Below the pieces are notes generated by a model. The model did not search any database and was not told the DNA's origin. It worked only from the letters and a program-made list of their open reading frames with translations. From Gordonia rhizosphera NBRC 16068 (GTDB lineage: Bacteria > Actinomycetota > Actinomycetes > Mycobacteriales > Mycobacteriaceae), in contig NZ_BAHC01000141.1 in NCBI RefSeq assembly GCF_000298195.1, forward strand, positions 1 through 64,000: a DNA stretch of 64,000 bases, read 5' to 3'. Shown here in pieces: positions 59,590 to 64,000 of this stretch. The position numbers were made by a program, and so were the translations under genes. Each line of letters starts with the position of its first letter. Positions within the stretch are counted from its first letter, which is position 1.

Positions 59590-61821
59590 GTGGTGACCAC
59601 GTCGATCCGGACCTCCGAACAGCTCGACTTCGGCCGCTGCTACCGCGCGGTGGAGTCGCGGGATGCGCGGTTCGACGGCCAGTTCTTCGTCGCCGTGCAC
59701 ACCACCGGGATCTACTGCCGCCCGTCGTGTCCGGCCCAGACCCCACGGCCGCAGAACGTGCACTTCGTGCTCACCGCGGCCGCTGCGCAGCAGCAGGGGT
59801 TCCGGGCCTGCCGCCGCTGTACGCCGGACGCCGTGCCCGGCTCGCCCCGGTGGGACGCCCGGGCCGACCTGTCATCGCGGGCGATGCGGCTGATCGCCGA
59901 CGGTGTGGTCGAGCGCGAGGGTGTCGACGGCCTGGCCGCCGGGCTCGGCTACACCCAGAGACACCTGAACCGGGTACTCACCACCGAACTCGGCGCAGGC
60001 CCACTCGCGCTGGCCCGCGCGCACCGGGCCGGCACCGCCCGAGTCCTGATTCAGTGCACGACGATGCCCATGTCCGACGTGGCGTTCGCCGCAGGTTTCC
60101 GCAGTGTCCGGCAGTTCAACGACACCATCCGCGAGATCTTCGGGCTGACACCGACCCGTCTGCGCGCGCTGCGATCGCGGTCCGCGACGGCATCGTCGAC
60201 GGTCGGAGAGGTGTCGTTGCGCCTGCCGTATCGTCGGCCGCTCGACACACGCTGGCTGTGCTGGTTCCTGTCGGCCCACGCGGTCGCCGGGGTCGAGCGG
60301 GTCGACCTCGACGACCCGTCGCCTTTCGCCGACGGTTGGACGTACCGACGAATCCTGCGGCTACCGAACGGGCCCGCCCTGGTGACCATCCGCCCCGCCG
60401 CCACCCATGTGATCTGTCGCGTCGCGCATCTGGACATGCGCGATCTGTCGGTCGCGGTCAACCGCATCCGGCGCCTGCTCGACCTCGATGCCGACACGGC
60501 AAGCGCGGACGCCGCGCTGCGCCGCGACGGATCGCTGACGGCGCTCGTCGACGCCGCCCCGGGCCTGCGTGTCCCGGGGTCGGTGGACCCCGCCGAAACC
60601 CTGATCCGGACCATGATCGGACAGCAGATCAGCGTCAAGGCCGCCCGGCATCACCTCCGACGGCTGGTCGCCGACCTCGGCCGGCCGGCCTCCTGGGACA
60701 CGGCCGATCCCGGCGATGCCGGGTGGCTGTTGTTCCCCGACACCGCGACGATCGCCGACCAGGGACACCGCGTGCTGAGCGGGCCGCGTCGTCGTATCGA
60801 CGCGATCGTCGCGGTTGCCGAGGCTCTCGCCGAGCGCCGGGTGGAACCGCATGCGGGGTGTGCTGCGTCTGATCTTCGAGCCGCATTGCTCACCCTGCCG
60901 GGGGTCGGAGAGTGGACCGCCGACTATGTGACGATGCGGGTCACCGGCGATCCGGACATCATGCTCGACCGGGACCTGGTGGTCAGACGGGCCGCCACCG
61001 ACCTCGGCATCGAGCTTGCGACGGCGGCGGCCGCGTGGTCCCCGTGGCGGTCGTATGCGTCGATGCACCTGTGGCGCCATCGGCTCGCGCACGCCGAACC
61101 GGTGCTGTCCGAACCGATGGAGTCCGAGCAGAGGCCGTCCGAACCGAGGCCGTCCTGCCCACAGCCGCCGATTGCCGTCCCCACCGCGACACGACGAAGG
61201 AGCACGATGACCACCTCCGCTGACATCCCGTCCCCCACCCCCGCACACACCCCCGTCGCCCAGGCCGGTCCCACCGCTCGGTGGACGTCGGTCACCACAC
61301 CAGACGGAACCTTCACGATCCTCGCCGACGACGACGACCGGGTGCTGGCCTCGGGCTGGACCGACGACGCCGCTTATCTGACCGCGTTGATCCATCGGGC
61401 GATCCGCCCCGAGTCGGTGCAGCGCACCGACGGGCTCGGCGCCATCCGCGACAGCGTCGAGTCGTATTACGCGGGCGAGTTCGCCGCCGTCGGCGACATC
61501 GAGGTCCACCAGCGGTCCGGGCCCTTCCTCGAGCGGGCGTGGTCGGTGTTGCGGACCGTTGCGCCGGGCGAGCCGGTGACCTACTCGCGGTTCGCGGAGT
61601 TGGCCGGTGACCCCGCTGCGGTCCGGGCCGCCGCGGCCGCCTGCTCACGCAACGCCGTGGCATTGTTCGTGCCGTGTCATCGGGTCCTGCGCACCGATGG
61701 CTCGCTCGGCGGGTTCCGCTACGGGTTGACGATCAAACAATCCCTGCTCGCCCGCGAGAGCGATCGGTCCGAGAGCGATCGGTCCGAGGGCGATCGGTCC
61801 GAGGGCGATCGGTCCGACTGA
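59590..61821 (+). CDS. Fused Ada-type regulator, AlkA glycosylase and Ogt methyltransferase
   Basis: A single 743-residue ORF spanning three repair functions. Residues 1-85 are the Ada zinc site with Cys43, Cys47, Cys74 and Cys77 (YCRPSC, ACRRC). An AraC-type helix-turn-helix follows to about 200. The AlkA part extends to about 490, with GQQISVKAARHH and the helix-hairpin-helix LPGVGEWTADYV plus the catalytic Asp region IMLDRDL. A linker follows, then an Ogt domain from residue 540 with active-site Cys696 in VPCHRVL. AdaA-AlkA fusion is known from mycobacteria, where ogt is a separate downstream gene. Here no stop separates them, although an internal ribosome site is present. Confidence 0.9.
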   Translation: MVTTSIRTSEQLDFGRCYRAVESRDARFDGQFFVAVHTTGIYCRPSCPAQTPRPQNVHFVLTAAAAQQQGFRACRRCTPDAVPGSPRWDARADLSSRAMRLIADGVVEREGVDGLAAGLGYTQRHLNRVLTTELGAGPLALARAHRAGTARVLIQCTTMPMSDVAFAAGFRSVRQFNDTIREIFGLTPTRLRALRSRSATASSTVGEVSLRLPYRRPLDTRWLCWFLSAHAVAGVERVDLDDPSPFADGWTYRRILRLPNGPALVTIRPAATHVICRVAHLDMRDLSVAVNRIRRLLDLDADTASADAALRRDGSLTALVDAAPGLRVPGSVDPAETLIRTMIGQQISVKAARHHLRRLVADLGRPASWDTADPGDAGWLLFPDTATIADQGHRVLSGPRRRIDAIVAVAEALAERRVEPHAGCAASDLRAALLTLPGVGEWTADYVTMRVTGDPDIMLDRDLVVRRAATDLGIELATAAAAWSPWRSYASMHLWRHRLAHAEPVLSEPMESEQRPSEPRPSCPQPPIAVPTATRRRSTMTTSADIPSPTPAHTPVAQAGPTARWTSVTTPDGTFTILADDDDRVLASGWTDDAAYLTALIHRAIRPESVQRTDGLGAIRDSVESYYAGEFAAVGDIEVHQRSGPFLERAWSVLRTVAPGEPVTYSRFAELAGDPAAVRAAAAACSRNAVALFVPCHRVLRTDGSLGGFRYGLTIKQSLLARESDRSESDRSEGDRSEGDRSD
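61196..61209 (+). promoter_or_regulatory. Internal ribosome site and ATG at the Ogt domain start
   Basis: GAAGGAG at 61196-61202 precedes ATG 61207 (MTTSADIPSP), an ideal actinobacterial start inside the fused reading frame. It would allow free Ogt protein to be made besides the fusion. Confidence 0.6.
61756..61815. repeat. 15-bp tandem repeat coding ESDRS units
   Basis: Four 15-bp units, GAGAGCGATCGGTCC twice then GAGGGCGATCGGTCC twice, end the fused repair gene just before its stop. They encode ESDRS and EGDRS units, a charged tail absent from usual Ogt proteins. Confidence 0.85.
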
Positions 61822-61857
61822 CACTCTCCCCGCAAATTGTCGGACCCGCCGGGGAAC

Positions 61858-63084
61858 ATGGCGGGCATGCAGACTTCCGTCATCGTCGCCGTGCTCGCCG
61901 GGATCGTCATCGGGCTCATCGTCGGGTGGCTCGCGCACGCGTCGAGGTCCGCGGCTGCCCTCGCCGCCGCGCACGCCGAACTGGATGCGGTGCGCGGGGC
62001 ACACGAGCTCGCCGCGCGGTCGCTGTCGAGTGCCAGCGAGGACGCCGCCCGGCGTCAGTCGTCGGCAATCGGCTCCCAGATCGCCCACATCGTGGACCCG
62101 TTGCGAGCGGTGCTGTCACAGCTGTCCGAGGAGCTACGACGCACCGAACATCACCGCATCAATGCCTACGCCGGCCTGACCGAGCAGGTGCGCAGCATGC
62201 ACACCGCCTCGGCGGAGCTGACGAATCAGACCCGGCAACTCGCCACGGCGCTGCACACACCCCACATCCGGGGCCGGTGGGGCGAACTGCAACTCGAGCG
62301 GGTCGTCGAACTCTCCGGGATGACCCGCCACTGCGACTTCACGACACAGGTCTCCGCGCAGGGTTCCGCGGGCGCGGTCCGACCGGACCTAGTCGTTCAC
62401 CTGGCCGGAGGGCGCGACATCGTGGTCGACGCCAAGGTTCCCCTGCAGGCCTATCTGTCGGCGATCGAGGCCGAGGATCCGGATGTGGCGGCCCGAGGGT
62501 TCGCCGACCACGCCCGCGCGGTGCGCGGCCACATCGGCCACCTGTCGTCGAAGGCCTACTGGTCGGCCTTCGACAACACCCCCGAGATGGTCGTGCTGTT
62601 CGTGCCCAGCGATCCCGTGCTCGAGGCCGCGGTGCGGGTCGACCCCGACCTCATCGAGTTCGGCTTCGCCAAGAACGTGGTTCTGACCACGCCGTCGACG
62701 CTGATCGCGCTGCTGCGCACCGTGGCGCTCGGCTGGCGTCACGACGCGATGGCCCGGGATGCGGCGGTGATCCACCAACTCGGCACCGAACTGCATCACC
62801 GACTCGGCGGGGTCCTCGGACACCTCGATCGGCTCGGCGGTTCGCTGCGCCGCGCGGTCGAATCCTTCAACTCGACCGTCGGCGCGGTGGACACGCGACT
62901 CGGCGTGACCGCCCGCAAACTCGCCGATCTGGAGGCCATCCACGGTGAGCCTGAGCACACCTCGGTATCGCCGATCGACATCACCGTACGCAGCGCCGGG
63001 GGCATACGGACCAGCGCGGACACCCCCGAGCGGGGGTGGTCGACATCCGACGACGATCAATGGGCAACATCACCCGGCGGTTAG
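61858..63084 (+). CDS. rmuC: RmuC-family DNA recombination protein
   Basis: A 408-residue RmuC. It has an N-terminal membrane anchor (VAVLAGIVIGLIVGWLAH), then a coiled-coil segment, and the conserved nuclease-like core with LHTPHIRGRWGELQLERVVE, GGRDIVVDAKVPLQAYL and ENVVLTTPSTLIALLRTVA-type block (here KNVVLTTPSTLIALL). RmuC limits recombination between short inverted repeats. ATG 61858 is chosen with GGGGA before it; ATG 61867 is close by. The C-terminus is low-complexity. Confidence 0.88.
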   Translation: MAGMQTSVIVAVLAGIVIGLIVGWLAHASRSAAALAAAHAELDAVRGAHELAARSLSSASEDAARRQSSAIGSQIAHIVDPLRAVLSQLSEELRRTEHHRINAYAGLTEQVRSMHTASAELTNQTRQLATALHTPHIRGRWGELQLERVVELSGMTRHCDFTTQVSAQGSAGAVRPDLVVHLAGGRDIVVDAKVPLQAYLSAIEAEDPDVAARGFADHARAVRGHIGHLSSKAYWSAFDNTPEMVVLFVPSDPVLEAAVRVDPDLIEFGFAKNVVLTTPSTLIALLRTVALGWRHDAMARDAAVIHQLGTELHHRLGGVLGHLDRLGGSLRRAVESFNSTVGAVDTRLGVTARKLADLEAIHGEPEHTSVSPIDITVRSAGGIRTSADTPERGWSTSDDDQWATSPGG

Positions 63085-63118
63085 CGGTTTTCTGAGATCG
63101 ACCCGGTACCGTCTAGAT

Positions 63119-64000
63119 GTGTCTTCTGCCCAGCAACAGCGTTCAGCGGTGCCGCTGGATCAGCAATCGGTGCTGCCGTCGGTCCGCGGACTCCCCTGGT
63201 GGGGTGCCGTGCTGGTGGCAACCGGCGTCACCGGGATCGGTGCCGCGATCGATGCCAGCAACACCGATACGCTCGGTGCGGTCTTCAAGTTCTGTTACTT
63301 GATGGGGTGCGTTCTCGCTGCCCTCGCCGTTCGTCGCCGCGCCCTGTTCACCGCGGCGGCCCAACCGCCGCTGATCGCGTTTCTGGTCGGCGTCATCACG
63401 CTCTACGGACTCAACGCCGATCAGGCGTCGTCGGGGCTGAAGAGTCTGATCTTCAAGGTCCTGCTGCCGATCGCCAACGACTTCCCGTGGATGGCGACGG
63501 TGTTCGTGGTGACCCTCGCACTCGTGGTGGGCCGGTGGTTCTTCACCGGCGGACGCGAGCAACTGGTTGGAAAGCGCGGCCGGCGCGCCGCGTCGTCGGC
63601 GGCGCCCACACACCCGGCGGCGAACCGGTCGGCACGTCCGGCGAAGCCGAGGAACCGCCAGACCGACCCCGCCGCCCGACCACGCAAGAAGGCGCCGGCC
63701 GATCCGTCTCGTCGGACCCGATCGGCCGCGACACCGGAGGGCACCGCGGGCGCCGGAGCCAACGGGCAGCAGGGAACAACGCAGCCTGCCAAGCGGCAAC
63801 CGACCACCGGCCAACCCGGCAAGGCCAAACCGGCCAAGGGACAGCCGACCGCGTCGGGCGCGAACGGCCGCGCCGACCAGACCCGCACCGGGTCCGCGCC
63901 CACCAGACGTCGCATCACCGCCGGCGCGATGATGCGCGCCGAATCGGGCGAACGCCTCGAGGCTGCCGCGATGCGCGAGCGCCCACCGTCGGCGGGATAT
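63119..64000 (+). CDS. DUF6542-like membrane protein, 3' end beyond the window
   Basis: GTG 63119 begins a frame open to the end of the window, so 294 codons are visible. About four hydrophobic segments are present (WWGAVLVATGVTGIGAAI, FCYLMGCVLAALAV, PLIAFLVGVITLYG, MATVFVVTLALVVG). They are followed by a long basic, Pro/Ala/Lys/Arg-rich cytoplasmic tail (KPRNRQTDPAARPRKK and similar). This matches DUF6542 of mycolata, found near ychF and rmuC. No ribosome site; the mRNA may be leaderless. Function unknown. Confidence 0.75.
   Translation, partial: MSSAQQQRSAVPLDQQSVLPSVRGLPWWGAVLVATGVTGIGAAIDASNTDTLGAVFKFCYLMGCVLAALAVRRRALFTAAAQPPLIAFLVGVITLYGLNADQASSGLKSLIFKVLLPIANDFPWMATVFVVTLALVVGRWFFTGGREQLVGKRGRRAASSAAPTHPAANRSARPAKPRNRQTDPAARPRKKAPADPSRRTRSAATPEGTAGAGANGQQGTTQPAKRQPTTGQPGKAKPAKGQPTASGANGRADQTRTGSAPTRRRITAGAMMRAESGERLEAAAMRERPPSAGY

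Overview
The window is high-GC DNA with densely packed genes and the coding style of a mycolic-acid actinobacterium; Gordonia or a close relative fits best. Supporting signs are a secreted resuscitation-promoting factor, a DUF222 (13E12-type) protein, a relic of a mycothiol-dependent enzyme, MpaB/DUF2236 and SARP families, and short GC-rich intergenic repeats. This assignment is inference from gene content. No rRNA, tRNA, CRISPR array, complete insertion sequence or prophage was recognised.

Layout. 1-7.6 kb: end of a DUF222 gene, a membrane protein divergent from a large SARP/AAA/TPR regulator, an enoyl-CoA hydratase-like protein without the usual catalytic glutamates, an SDR, and an rpf gene with a perfect CRP/GlxR-type site upstream. 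7.6-20 kb: housekeeping and envelope genes (CPA2 antiporter, thioesterase, PHP protein, MpaB-like protein, HtrA-type protease, lipoprotein, fungal-type cytosine deaminase, cyanase, DUF72, lipid kinase, secreted proteins). 20-28.8 kb: a Tat-exported multicopper oxidase divergent from a P-type ATPase, hydrolases, an M20 amidohydrolase, a metallo-beta-lactamase protein, and a TetR regulator divergent from a Coq4-like gene with an operator and a probable leaderless promoter.

31.7-37.2 kb is an N-acetylglucosamine catabolic operon (MFS porter, kinase, SIS-type deaminase/isomerase, NagA deacetylase) facing its GntR/HutC regulator, with twin ATTGGTAT-ATACCAAT operators between them. 37.2-41.2 kb is an IclR regulator followed by E1-alpha, E1-beta, a 76-residue stand-alone lipoyl protein and a lipoate ligase. 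The last four genes overlap by 4 nt, and no E2 core or E3 gene is present, so this looks like a minimal 2-oxoacid-dehydrogenase-like system. 41-50.7 kb carries RluA, a glutamine amidotransferase, an ABC exporter, a YihY/BrkB membrane protein, a proline-rich repeat membrane protein and a secreted alpha/beta hydrolase.

50.8-54.2 kb is a toxin-antitoxin cluster in which intact modules (AbrB-VapC, YefM/RelB-RelE, HigA, VapB) sit among broken toxins: a VapC N-terminal stub, a VapC C-terminal relic and a HigB whose 5' half is replaced by relE. A GH43-like gene lies between the two VapC fragments. 54.8-64 kb returns to an ABC transporter, ychF, an AI-2E transporter, an Ada-AlkA-Ogt DNA-repair fusion, rmuC and a truncated DUF6542 gene. 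A second copy of the ychF 3'-terminal coding motif lies 2.1 kb from ychF, beyond the ABC transporter.
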